DNA from: Sinohyriopsis cumingii | Taxonomy: Eukaryota > Mollusca > Bivalvia > Unionida > Unionidae | Assembly (NCBI GenBank): GCA_028554795.2 | Contig: CM068841.1 | Span: 21,624,308 to 21,688,307 of the forward strand | Direction: 5' to 3' | Length of the DNA stretch: 64,000 bases | Shown here: positions 53,901 through 64,000 of the stretch, one piece after another | Numbering within the stretch: position 1 is the first letter of the stretch | Layout of the letters: each line of letters opens with the position of its first letter | Program-made: the position numbers and the translations under genes | The notes under the pieces: model-generated | What the model saw: only the letters and a program-made list of their open reading frames with translations | Told to the model about the DNA's origin: nothing | Database searches by the model: none

Positions 53901-54380
53901 GACACTAAGGATGTTGACAGGACATGCAGCGCTGATGAGGCGGATGGACAAGAAACGCTCAGTGCCCTTGTGGGAGGTTCAACCGAGGCCAAGATGTTGC
54001 TTTTGATGACAGAGACCACTCCGTGCTGGCGGAGATCCTCATGTTCTCAACCCTTCCAGAAGAAGGTGTAGTTTTCCTCTATGAGGGAACCGCTAGAGGC
54101 GAGCCTGGTATCCTTGAGGGCAGCTATGCTGGTGAGTCTATCGATGATGCCTGTCTTCCTAGTGTCGTACATCTACCTGAGGTCGTCAGAGATGTATGTG
54201 CACATGGTGCGCACGTTTCAGCTTGCGAATCGAAGAGCTTCAGTCTTCTTTATTGATTTTTTGTTTCATTTGTCTCTTGTGGAATTACCGTCTGTTGTCA
54301 TGATGAGCAACACACTGAGCTCCAGACACCCACTGGAGCATGCAGACAACGGTTGGTCAACACCTTACTGACCGGGGCTT
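50990..54380 (-). mobile_element. Nearly full-length, broken LINE (endonuclease plus reverse transcriptase)
   Basis: Read on the minus strand. The endonuclease section lies at about 54,250-53,500 (VNILSVYAST, DEQLFLLGYINARVGAD). The reverse transcriptase shows CNNYRGISLLSIVGKVY (about 52,600), FIAGRSTTYMIFSLLQLQEK (about 52,470), NNGVKQGCVLPPSLFGIFF (about 52,190) and LADDSVLV (about 51,990). The C-terminal part has KDILYGQLATGT (about 51,410) and a Cys-His end (CHSRIGLHSHNRRCQH, about 51,105). Many stops and shifts; dead. An RTE-type affiliation is likely but not proved. Inserted in integrin intron 5 against the gene. Confidence 0.82.
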
Positions 54381-56374
54381 CCCGGCCTTAGGCGGGCGGT
54401 AGTCGTCTAGTGGGACACGATGATCCCTTTCATCGTCGAAGCTAACCCGTGGCGCCCCTTCCCTACGCCAATCGGGTGGGACTAATAATGTTTCCTCACT
54501 CAGTAGCTAGACTGGAATGACCTCTGGGCGTGGAGTATAAAGATTCTGGGCTGCCCAGACGTCAGGATTCCCCTCTCGTCCTTGCTGGTGGAGTCCAAAG
54601 GAATGATAAGCATGACATTTGGCATCAGTTTGGATGCAGGAGCAACAGAAGGAAGCCGTAGTTGAAATCCAACCGCCTTATGGGCTCCATTCCGGATTGT
54701 CTTTCTTTGTTTACTTCCGTATCCTTTCCTTCTCCCGAATATATCCACAAGGCAGCGGAGCCATCATCCAATGGCTGCGACTTGATAGGTTTGGAATCAG
54801 AATTTCCTTCTCCTAGACAAACTGCCTGACAAGGCTAACGAGATCCATCTGCCCGGGTTTAGAGTCGGAGCTTTCCTTCTTTTAGATTGGCTGCTATATA
54901 TCCTTAGAGCACTGGCGGAAAGAGAATGGCTGTGTTATTATGTTATAACTAAAAATCTGAGTGACGAACTATTGATGTTATTAGAATCGTGCTGAGAATT
55001 TAAGTTACTGGTATACAAGTTACTGAACTCATTACATTCCTGCTGAAAATTCAAGAGATTAATGCTCCAGTGATTGAACTTTCAGGAATGGCAGAGAGAA
55101 GAACAAGCGATGAATTTCGCATTATAGAAACTCTTGAAGTAAGCATATGATATATGCTATTTCATTCTTTGATTCTCCTTCAAATTCTAATTTGCAAATG
55201 GCGATGAGAAAGTGGGGCAAAATATATCACCATATTGTTCAGAATGATTTATGACTTCTTTGCGATTCTACGAAGATTCTCAGAATCAAAGCTTAACTTC
55301 TCCCGAATTCCAAAATGGGCATGCTTATGTTGCGTGTTTAGGTTCTAATAAACAGTAACAAAAGAAAGAATGAAAACAACAAGCTTTGACAAATTTAACA
55401 AATAATTTATTTCCCTGGAAAAACACTGAAAAAAATTTTAAAAAATAAGAATTTACGGTTTTAAGAATCAAATCCCAAAAATATTCCAAGAATAATCCAC
55501 GAATTCAATTTTAGAAGTTCTTGTAATGAAATGTTCTATTGAATTCAAGATTTAGTCCCGACGAAAAATCCAAAATGGTGGCGATGACGTAAACTGTAGC
55601 CTTTATGGTGCAATATCGTCTACAGTTCTTTTTTATTCCACAGTCATTAATAAGCCGGTGTTTGAATTTCCGAATAAAATTTACAGAAATGCCCTTGTCC
55701 AAGTATTATATATGAGCGCTTCAATATTTCCATGAAAAAGAACTATCCTTTAGAATCCAAATAATCTTAATAAAAATTAAACAGAATTCCAAACTTCCAC
55801 AACAGACACTTTCCAGTGTGAACAAAAAGCCCAATTGAGAAATATCTCTATAGACATCGGTATACAACCTGACTACTGCGCAATTTCGGAAAACCCAGAG
55901 TTGCGAAATAGAGGCTGTTTACATATTTAAAAAGATCACTACTCCTAGTATGACCTTGATAAAAGCCAATCAGTTTATTCGAGAATAAAATAAAAATAAA
56001 TAGTTGTTTACTTGTCTCAGTGATTTCTGAATCAAGATCGCGAACTAAGTCAGAAATAGAAACAGTGTTTCTATTAGTATGTATTTATGAAAAGATTCAG
56101 GTCAAACTGAATTTTCTGGAAAATATCCAATTCCTAGTAAACAAAATTACATTACATTGACATGTAACGAAATTAACAAAACAATTTTTTTTAAACTTAC
56201 AGACAATTGAATTAAATCAAATATAAATTAAATCAAATATACATAACATTTGCCCCCATAAAGGAAAAGAACTATTTATATCATACGGCTTTCTTTTTGC
56301 CATAGAATAATAATACACGAGATTAAAAAGAACTTTTATAAATTACACACAGTACACATAACATAATACATTGT
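54381..56374. other. Intron 5 spacer, nothing recognised
   Basis: AT-rich, especially from 55,300. Minus-strand frame 55,702-55,511 has no recognisable content. I looked for RNase H or LTR sequence continuing the Ty3/gypsy element and saw none. Confidence 0.45.
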
Positions 56375-59300
56375 TATACATGACATCATCGATGTAAGCA
56401 TCACAATTGTCTAGACCAGAGGTAATGTCATTCATGAGACGTTAAAAAGTATTTGGCGACCCTTTCATCCCAAACTGCATTACTTTATTTTGATAACGTC
56501 CATCGGGAGTCACGAATGCCAAAATTTACTTTGCTCTTTCAGTTAGTGGAATTTGCAAAAATCCTTTCAGAAGGTCAAATTTGTGACATACTTAGCATTT
56601 GCGATCTTATCAATACAGTCATCGCTTCTTGGTAATGGAAACGAATCTGTTTGTGTCACACTATTCTGGTTTTGGAACAAGTATGCATGGTGAACTCCAA
56701 TCACTTTTACTGGGCTCTATAAAAAATCATTCTCTAGCAAATACTGAATTTCTTTTTTAAAGTATTCCTGTTTGATAGGGTTAGTCCTGTACGGTTGCTG
56801 CTACACAGGTTTTGAAATTTACAATGTCAACGTCATGGAAAGTTTTTTTCGTTCTTGTAGGAACATATGGAAATAAGTGTTCATATTCAAATAATAACTG
56901 TTTAAGCTTATTTCTTTCTTGTTCTTGCAGATGTGAAAGATTCTGGTCCAGATGTTTCATAAATTCTGAATTTCGAATATTTGTCACTCCAATATCAATA
57001 TAATCCGATGATATTCCTTCACTTAAATTTTCACTGAGTGGGACAAGTAGAACTAAATTAATTGCGTGTTTAACATGGCTATCTCTTTCAATATACTGGT
57101 ACTCCAATCATTTATCTAGATCCCAGGAGCACTAATATTGTAATTTAACTCTGTCATTTTCTTCTTAACTTCGTAAGGGAAGTAATATCTAAACTGAAGA
57201 AAATTTTGAAGAATGAGCAGGAGAGACTGAACTCTATTATCAGACTCAAATGTTCTCTCCATTGTAGTTCTGTCAAACCATAAATTCATTCTTGACTTGA
57301 AAATTGCAGGATGCCAAATTCAAACATAAAAGGCTGGAACGTTCCAAACTTAAAATTTTACTCCTGGTCAGAATGGATAGATTTGGGAAGGTCAAACTGA
57401 GTAAAAGCTTTATCAAAGGTTTTACTATGGTTTTAGATTTAATATTCCTAAAAGGAAAATACCTCTGGAAACTTTGTTGACTCACACATAATGGCCAACA
57501 GGTATTGGTTACCTGACTTGGTCTTAGGTAAGGGACCAACACGATCTACCATAAGTCTACTAAATGGCTCCTCAAAGCATGAATAGGTTGTACTTGAGCC
57601 TTATGTATCTTTTGAACAGGTTTTCATTCCGTTTGACAAGTATGACAAGATCTACAGTATTTACAAACATCACTTTTGATTTTTGATTAATAGAAGTGAG
57701 TCATGATGTTGTGATAAGTCTTATTAATCCTCAAATGACCAGCCAAATGAGTTTCATGGGCCATGCTAAGTATATCCTGTCTGTAAGTTTATGAACTACA
57801 ACTTGATAGTTCACTGACCATTCGTTACTAGCAGGTACCTCGAGAGGTCTCCATTTTCTCATAAGAATTCCATTTTTAATGAAATAACAGACATGAACTT
57901 CCATGGTTTCAGTTTCAATAATTGCCCTTTGAAACAAACAGGAGATCTCGGGATCTTTTTCCTGTTAGACGACAACTGATTGTCGTTTATCACCCTGATT
58001 AGAAAAAAGAAAATGAGTAGTTAAAAGAGGATCACTGTGACCAATACCTTCCGATTGATCCAAACAAAGAGTGAAAGTGACCTCATCAAAAGCCTGACCA
58101 ATACATGTGTCAGCTAAAGGAATACTTCCTTATCAACATCATTCCTAAGAGCTTTCTTTGTCATAGCTCTGGTAACTGCACAAGCTGGGAATAAATCAGA
58201 GAATTATTTTTCTGTTCGATCTACTTTTTGATCCAAGCAATGTTTGTCAGTCACAAGTCGATTACCCACAACCTTGTCTCCAACTATGTCGTTGCCTAGT
58301 AATAAATGAATGCCTTCAATGGGTAAAACAGACAATGTGCCGACTTTAACGGGTCCTGAGACTTAGTCTGATGACAAATTTACACAAAGGATAGGAATAT
58401 TGACAAAGCCGCACTCTTCTCTCTGAATAAGAACATCCTCATCAGAAGAAGACTTCTCAGAAAAAAAGGCATAGTACCTGACAATAAAAGACTATAAGAA
58501 GCTCCTGTGTCCCTTAAAATTTTAATAAGGATAGGATTGGCCGAATAACCTACGAGTGATATAGAACCCTTCGATATGAATGTTTCATAATTCTCCATAA
58601 TAAAATCACACTGGATTTTTTTGACCCAACAAATGTATTGCTTTCAATACATGACCGTGACCTTGACTTGTTAGAAATAAAAGCATTTGGAATAGGGCTG
58701 TCTTTATTCTGATGCCTATTGTTCAATTTGTAGCGATCAAAAATAACGTGTAATTTCTTCTTGCAATAGGTACACGTAGGAAGAAACAATGATCTTGAGT
58801 CAAGCTTATCTGAAGCTTGATTTTTAAAAGTTTTGCCAGTTTGAGATTTAGAAGGGTTTGTATTAGGCTGAAATACTTTTCTGCCAGAAGACTGTTGAGT
58901 GGAATTCTTATTTACAAAAGAAAATGTATGAGTTAAAGAATATCCATCAGCAGTAAGTGCAGCATTTCCCAAGGTCTCGACCTTATGCTCGTCAAGATTA
59001 GTCTTAATGTCACTATGGACACAGTTCTTGAACTCTTCAAGTAATAGAAGTTATTTGAGACTTTTATAATATTGTTAAACTTTCTTGGCTAAGCACCATC
59101 TATCAAATAACTACTCTTTTTCTCTAGTAAATTCGACTTGATTTTGTCCAGCTTTTTTGTTTACAGTTTCTAAATTTTTGCCGATAGGTTTCAGGGATTA
59201 ACTCATAACCCCATAAGATGCATTCCTTAACCGTATGATAGTCACCACTTTGGTGAACTGAGAGTGAACAGTAAATATTACTAACTTTACCAATAAGTAC

Positions 59301-60060
59301 AGATTGTAATAACTGAGTCCAATGCTCCCTTGGCCATTTTGGATTTTCCGCAACGTTTTCAAAATACGGAAAATATTTGTCTACATCTTTTCATCTAAAA
59401 GGGAGCACTAACCTAATATTCTTTGCAACATCGAAACTTAAACTTGTATTTGAAGTGGGAATGTGGTTTTCTATTGCCATCTCCATTTCTTATATTCTAA
59501 AATTGATATTCCCACTCTTTCTCTCTTTCTTCCTTATCTAATTGCATTGCATTTGTTCTTTTCGTAATTGCATTTGTTTTTCTGGTAACTCAATTTGTGC
59601 TTCTTTCTCTCTTTCCTATCTCTCTATTTCCTCTTTTTCAAATTGTAACTGCATGTGTTTTTCATCTTTTTGTAATAGCATTTTGGTTTTGTTCTTTCTC
59701 CAATTTCATTTATTCTTTCTCTGTCTCCAATTTCATTTGTTCTTTCTCTTTTTCCAATTGCAACTGCAACTGCATCTGTTTTTCTTCTTTATCTTTCTGA
59801 CGGTCCAACATCCGCAACTCCAATTCCATCTTGTATTTTAATTCTAATTCCTTTACGTTTTTGTCAGAGTCTGATACAGACTTACTGATCAAAACCTAAT
59901 CACTTTTATCCAAAATGTTCTTTTCTACCAAGTACTTGACCATATTATTTTTTATTTCTTGCTGCGTTAAAGAATCCTTTATATCAGAAAGATCATATTT
60001 TCTGGCAAATTGAATTAATTTATCTTTTTTGAAAAGGTCTAATTCAAATAATCGGAATAA
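56375..60060 (-). mobile_element. Ty3/gypsy remnant with integrase before reverse transcriptase (Gmr1-like)
   Basis: Minus-strand order: gag start (LFKKDKLIQFARKY, about 60,040) and Lys/Glu coiled coil (59,890-59,700); gag capsid (ENPKWPREHWTQLLQSV, about 59,350); zinc knuckle (CTYCKKKLHVIFDRY, about 58,780); protease (ILRDTGASYSLLLSG, about 58,510, then LLLGNDIVGDKVVGN); integrase linker (LMRKWRPLEVPASNEW, about 57,870) and core fragments (about 57,540-57,400); spacer (LFEYEHLFPYVPTRTKKTF, about 56,900); reverse transcriptase (EYFKKEIQYLLENDF, about 56,765, to AYIDDVM, about 56,400). It is cut off just after YIDD. No LTRs seen. Many stops. Confidence 0.82.
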
Positions 60061-60410
60061 CAATTAAATAGAACTCCAAACCGCCAGACAACAGGCAAAT
60101 CTCTTACACAAACTGTCATTGTGTAATTCGACTAATAAAAGATTCATTGTACTGATATTATGAATAAAATATTTCATACGATTATGCCAGCTCAAAGAGA
60201 GCACTACAGTACTGTGTTTACAGTAGAATCTAAAACTTCCTTGAACTCCACTGATTTGCACACACTCATGGTATTTTTTTAAATAAGCCACAGCAAGCTT
60301 AAACAACATCTCCTCCAACTCAGGACCTGCACAAAGGTTTCCTGCTTCTCATTGGCGAAGGATATTGCTTCAGTTTGAGGTGAACATAATCAATGAATTG
60401 TCTTTTGCAG

Positions 60411-60491
60411 GTGGATTTGTTCATTTGAGACAGAGCAATCCTTTCTATTCAGAAAACAAGATGTTGCCAAATGATACATCTGAGTTAATAG
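60411..60491 (+). CDS. Integrin alpha, exon 6
   Basis: 81 bp between TGTCTTTTGCAG and ATAG|GTGAGT. Encodes GFVHLRQSNPFYSENK and LPNDTSELI, following GTPGVQSWTG of exon 5; phase 1 at both ends. Further exons must lie beyond this window or in sequence I did not recognise. Confidence 0.85.
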
Positions 60492-61825
60492 GTGAGTGAG
60501 AACTTTGAACAAAAAACGTTAATAACTAAGCACTTCCTTTTGCCCCTGTAATAAGGTTTATCGCATGTTGAAACTGGATTTAGATAAAATGGGCAAAATA
60601 ATATTAATAAAAGGCAAATTAAAAAAGAACATTGATGACTACTGTAGGGGCACTTTGGTATAAAATGCAAAGTTTATGGAACATATTAATTTTGGGAAAC
60701 AATGGAATCAAGACAGATATATTGACGGTTCAAAAGAAAGAAAGACGTTAATGTTCACTATTATCTCGAACCAGAACAAACTCTCACTGAATGACGACCT
60801 CGCGTTATGGATGTAGTATAGTATGTTTGCTGTCCCTTGACTTGCAATCAAATTTAATTTCCTCCAAATGTTGATTAATATTATTGACTGACTAGGTTTC
60901 TAAGTTCTTCTTGGACTTACACCTACAGCAGTTTTCTCTCATGTCTTTCTAATGGCTTTATTAAGATCTTTGCCCGATACTTATATGGTTCAAACACAAG
61001 AACACTGGAAGAATTGCTACTCATATGTACCATGTAATGGAGAAACCATCACCAGCATTCGTACAAAACATAATGCACTATTCGAACAATTATTAGAATA
61101 ATGCACAAACTACGAAGAGGCCATTGCATTATTTATTATTCTGCAATATGCAGTGTGTCGTCGTCGTTTCACCAACTAAATCAACTTTTATTGTTTATTT
61201 CTTGAGATTTACATGTTGAAAATTATTTATTTTTTAATTTTAAGATAAGTTGGCGATATACATAAAATATTCATCCAAACTGTGTATGAAATCGGTGTGT
61301 CTGTGTTTGAACCTCTCTTTTGACGATGTTGCGCCATTCGTGCATAGCATTTACACGTGATTACTGATACATAGATCAGTAACCTCGATCATCACGTGCA
61401 ACATTAGCAATCCTCATATGGTACATAGTACGTGCACGCACGAGAGTGGTGTTTTGATCGATTTTCCGTATTGCTGGGTAGTTAATAACTAATTATTCCA
61501 AACATTTCTGGTGAAAATCGTGTTGTGTGTTGGAGTTATGAGTTATGGGTAACTTCAATACAAATGATTAATTTCAGTAGATTAGTACTTTTAATTCATG
61601 CCCATGACAGAGTAACACTCGTCTCGTGTTGCTTCTTAGCTGAAGTGATTGTATATGGACTTAAAACGTCGGGGTTGCATCCTATTCCATCGTTTTCCAT
61701 ATGACTTAGATTGGATAATGAAAAAGTCAGAGAGACCCAGAGGAATTCAGTGGACTATAAGAATCTGAATTTTGATGACGTGGTAATGCTTTAGTCATGA
61801 TATGCATTAGTCTCTTAACTGTGAC
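60492..61825. other. Integrin intron 6, nothing recognised
   Basis: AT-rich. No splice-flanked integrin exon found. Confidence 0.45.
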
Positions 61826-62270
61826 ATGCAGGAGAAAGCGAATAGATTGTGTGAAGCGTCCAAACAAGTTGGTCCCGAAGTTAGCCTGCAGAACTCATGG
61901 GCAATGCATCTCATCGCATCCGAAGATCCCATAACCATCCACAACCAGATGGTAGAGGATGCCAAGAACTCCATATACCTGGGCATTATAGACATCAAGC
62001 AAGGTGGCACAAGTGAAGACACTAAGGCAAGGGTTCTGTAGGCTGCAAACCACCTGGAAATCTCCAAAGTGGGACCTGAAAACCCCAGTAAAAACTCACA
62101 TTGCCATCGTCAGTTTCTTTGTCATCTATGGATCAGGATGTTGGAGCGTCACGCAAAAAGATAGAAACAAGATTTCTGATTTCCACAAAGGAAGATGAAT
62201 GTGACATATACTACACATGACTCCCAACAGCATTATCAGAACAGCATTAAGAATGCTGCCGTGCAGACAA
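61826..62270 (+). mobile_element. LINE reverse transcriptase C-terminal fragment
   Basis: MQEKANRLCEASKQVG, DPITIHNQMVEDAKNSIYLG and KQGGTSEDTKAR, continuing in other frames with FFVIYGSGCWSVTQKD (about 62,113). This is the thumb/C-terminal part of an RTE-like reverse transcriptase, possibly the same family as 50,990-54,380, in the opposite orientation. Confidence 0.75.
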
Positions 62271-62329
62271 AGTACTAACGATGTGCTCCAAAGGCCCGTC
62301 ACCTACACATATTTCTAGCTTGGGTCATT

Positions 62330-62337
62330 CACCTCTC

Positions 62338-62391
<54 letters not shown>

Positions 62392-62859
62392 ATAGCCATA
62401 GTTCTCCGATTACGTATAGTGATGGTACAGGGCAACACAAACCCCTCGTAACTGTAACAGCATTTAGGGCATTGGGACCTAAATGTAATGTGCCCATTAA
62501 GACTTAAATAGTATTTGCAGCTGAGCGTGGACCTTACGAAAAATGCCGAAAATAATCTTTAAAATTCAATTGACACGAGACATGTGCTGCCCCTTCCTGA
62601 CTCAGGGATCAGCAGTTTCATTCATCATCGGCTGCTGAGTTAGAAGAGAGTCGGATACATAAATATGTACAAATGGAACGTAAGACAGAAATTTAGAAAT
62701 GGTGAGTAAAGAATATGAATGAATTACATTCGGCAATATAGACAGAAACGTATTTATATTTGAAAGAGAAGTTAAAGAAAAAATAAAATAAAAAAGGAAA
62801 TGAAAAGTCTAATATCGGGCTTGAACAGCTACTGTCCTATCCAGTAGTACTAAAAATGG

Positions 62860-62908
<49 letters not shown>

Positions 62909-63629
62909 GGTTCTTCTATTAAAAATCAACTGATTTTATGCACATCGTTGCACTAAAAGTAAACTAATTGTTCTTCAATAAATATTTCTTTGAAAATTAC
63001 TGAAATCAATAGCTTGTGTTATAATGTGTCTGTATGCGACAGAGTAGTTGGTTTTAAATCACGATTACAGAAGATAATTTAAATCTAAGTGCTAGAATAA
63101 TTAATGAAATTGAAACAGATCAGCAATAATGCCAATGAATAATACCTTTTTGTTTACTGGATTCATATTGCCTTCATTTTTCTGCTCGTAAACGGGAATA
63201 TGTATAACGTTTGCCTATGTGTTTGATTGTTACAAGAAGGTATCTTCTAGATTGTTATAAAAAAAAGTACCTTCTCTCAAAAGATCAAGTGTGATTCCGA
63301 ATGCGCTGTCTTCAAAGAGGCCCAAATCTGTCAAAATTAAAGTTTTTATTAAACACTGTCCTATTTAGGAACCAGCTAAAATTAAATTAAGTTAATTTGA
63401 CAGTTTCTTTATGTCATGTGTACATATGTTTCAGCTGATATATAGTGGATATGGAAAAACCATAACAAATGCACTAACAGACACTTTAATTTATCACCAA
63501 ACTTGGGGGCCAAATCAACCATTATCGTACCTTCCTTTCCCCACCGGGAGAGATTTAATCCGGTTATGATATTGATCACGTGTATAAGCTTGGAAAATAT
63601 GATACCCTGAAGGTCATGCAGGAAATAAC

Positions 63630-63661
<32 letters not shown>

Positions 63662-64000
63662 AGTATTAATGCCTAATGCGATAAAATAAACATACCCTCA
63701 AATATATGTAACGAATGGAAGTAGTTTATCTTTAACATAATAAATCTCAGGCTTATCAGTCCGTTACTCCAAAATAATTACTTTATTTACTTTGATTTCG
63801 TAACATTAGAAGTTGAAATGATTCAAGTGAATCACAACAGTTTGTATAAAATGAACAAATACGAGTATTTTAATCATTAAAATAGACTTCGAATTATTGC
63901 TTCGCGCGAAACAATAAACACTTCGAATAAACATTCGAAACACTTCGAATACAAAAAGGGCTTACTAATACTGAATAAACTTCTGTGGAAGTTAATGTAT
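62330..64000. repeat. CT, TG and AAT microsatellites in otherwise plain AT-rich DNA
   Basis: (CT)n at 62,330-62,386, (TG)n at 62,863-62,907 and (AAT)n at 63,618-63,660. I found no gene in the rest of this stretch. Confidence 0.8.

Noticed and set aside
56375..60060. Copia element because integrase precedes reverse transcriptase
   Set aside because: The gag, spacer and reverse transcriptase sequences look Ty3/gypsy; a Gmr1-like order fits better.
63420..63560. A further integrin exon after GTTTCAG
   Set aside because: In the phase required after exon 6 it reaches a stop at the fourth codon and carries no propeller motif.

Overview
The window is animal nuclear DNA. An integrin alpha-type gene with six recognisable coding exons (24,090-60,491, + strand) is split by long introns packed with mobile elements. 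Splice sites are canonical, reading phases agree across all six exons, and tRNA-derived SINEs, several LINE lineages, a Ty3/gypsy element and two kinds of Polinton (Maverick) are present. A marine invertebrate, perhaps a lophotrochozoan, is my guess; the sequence does not settle the phylum.

Region 1 (1-8.4 kb): fossil repeats, a broken gene with a histone-like 3' hairpin (2.2-2.8 kb), a degenerate LINE on the minus strand (4.7-7.75 kb), and a fragment (7.86-8.45 kb) carrying the protease end and fibre start of an old Polinton of the same kind as the one at 33.5 kb.

Region 2 (8,446-23,427): a decayed canonical Polinton with imperfect terminal inverted repeats. It holds remnants of a protein-primed-type PolB, a basic protein, chromodomain integrase, small membrane protein, penton, pX-like protein, the tail of a hexon, and an adenain-type protease. 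No packaging ATPase is visible and most of the hexon is gone. To its right lies a module of three small genes (20.5-23.0 kb). Each ends a few bases after its stop in a hairpin plus purine-rich element resembling replication-dependent histone mRNA 3' ends; two share a promoter sequence.

Region 3 (24-33 kb): integrin exons 1-3. Intron 1 opens with a 1.6-kb minisatellite whose every unit repeats the exon 1/intron 1 splice-donor junction. SINEs, a LINE fragment and other satellites follow.

Region 4 (33,529-48,639): a 15,111-bp Polinton-like element with 231/240-bp inverted repeats and a 7-bp target duplication (CAGGTAT), inserted in integrin intron 3. Rightward genes encode a Glu-rich protein, pX-like protein, major capsid, core protein/protease, coiled-coil fibre, a two-helix membrane protein and a minor capsid. 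A central block of palindromic repeats separates them from leftward genes for a helical protein, HNH endonuclease and zinc protein. Then come a PolB-like plus SF1 helicase fusion (+), DD35E integrase (-), parvovirus-type phospholipase A2 (-), a DUF5679-like zinc ribbon (-) and an A32-like packaging ATPase (+). The integrase, ATPase, phospholipase and fibre frames are open; the capsid, core/protease and polymerase genes carry a few stops and 1-nt shifts, so this copy is young but probably dead, or the assembly has homopolymer errors.

Region 5 (48.6-64 kb): integrin exons 4-6, a 5'-truncated LINE tail, a nearly full-length but broken LINE, a Ty3/gypsy remnant with integrase upstream of reverse transcriptase (Gmr1-like order), another LINE tail and simple repeats.
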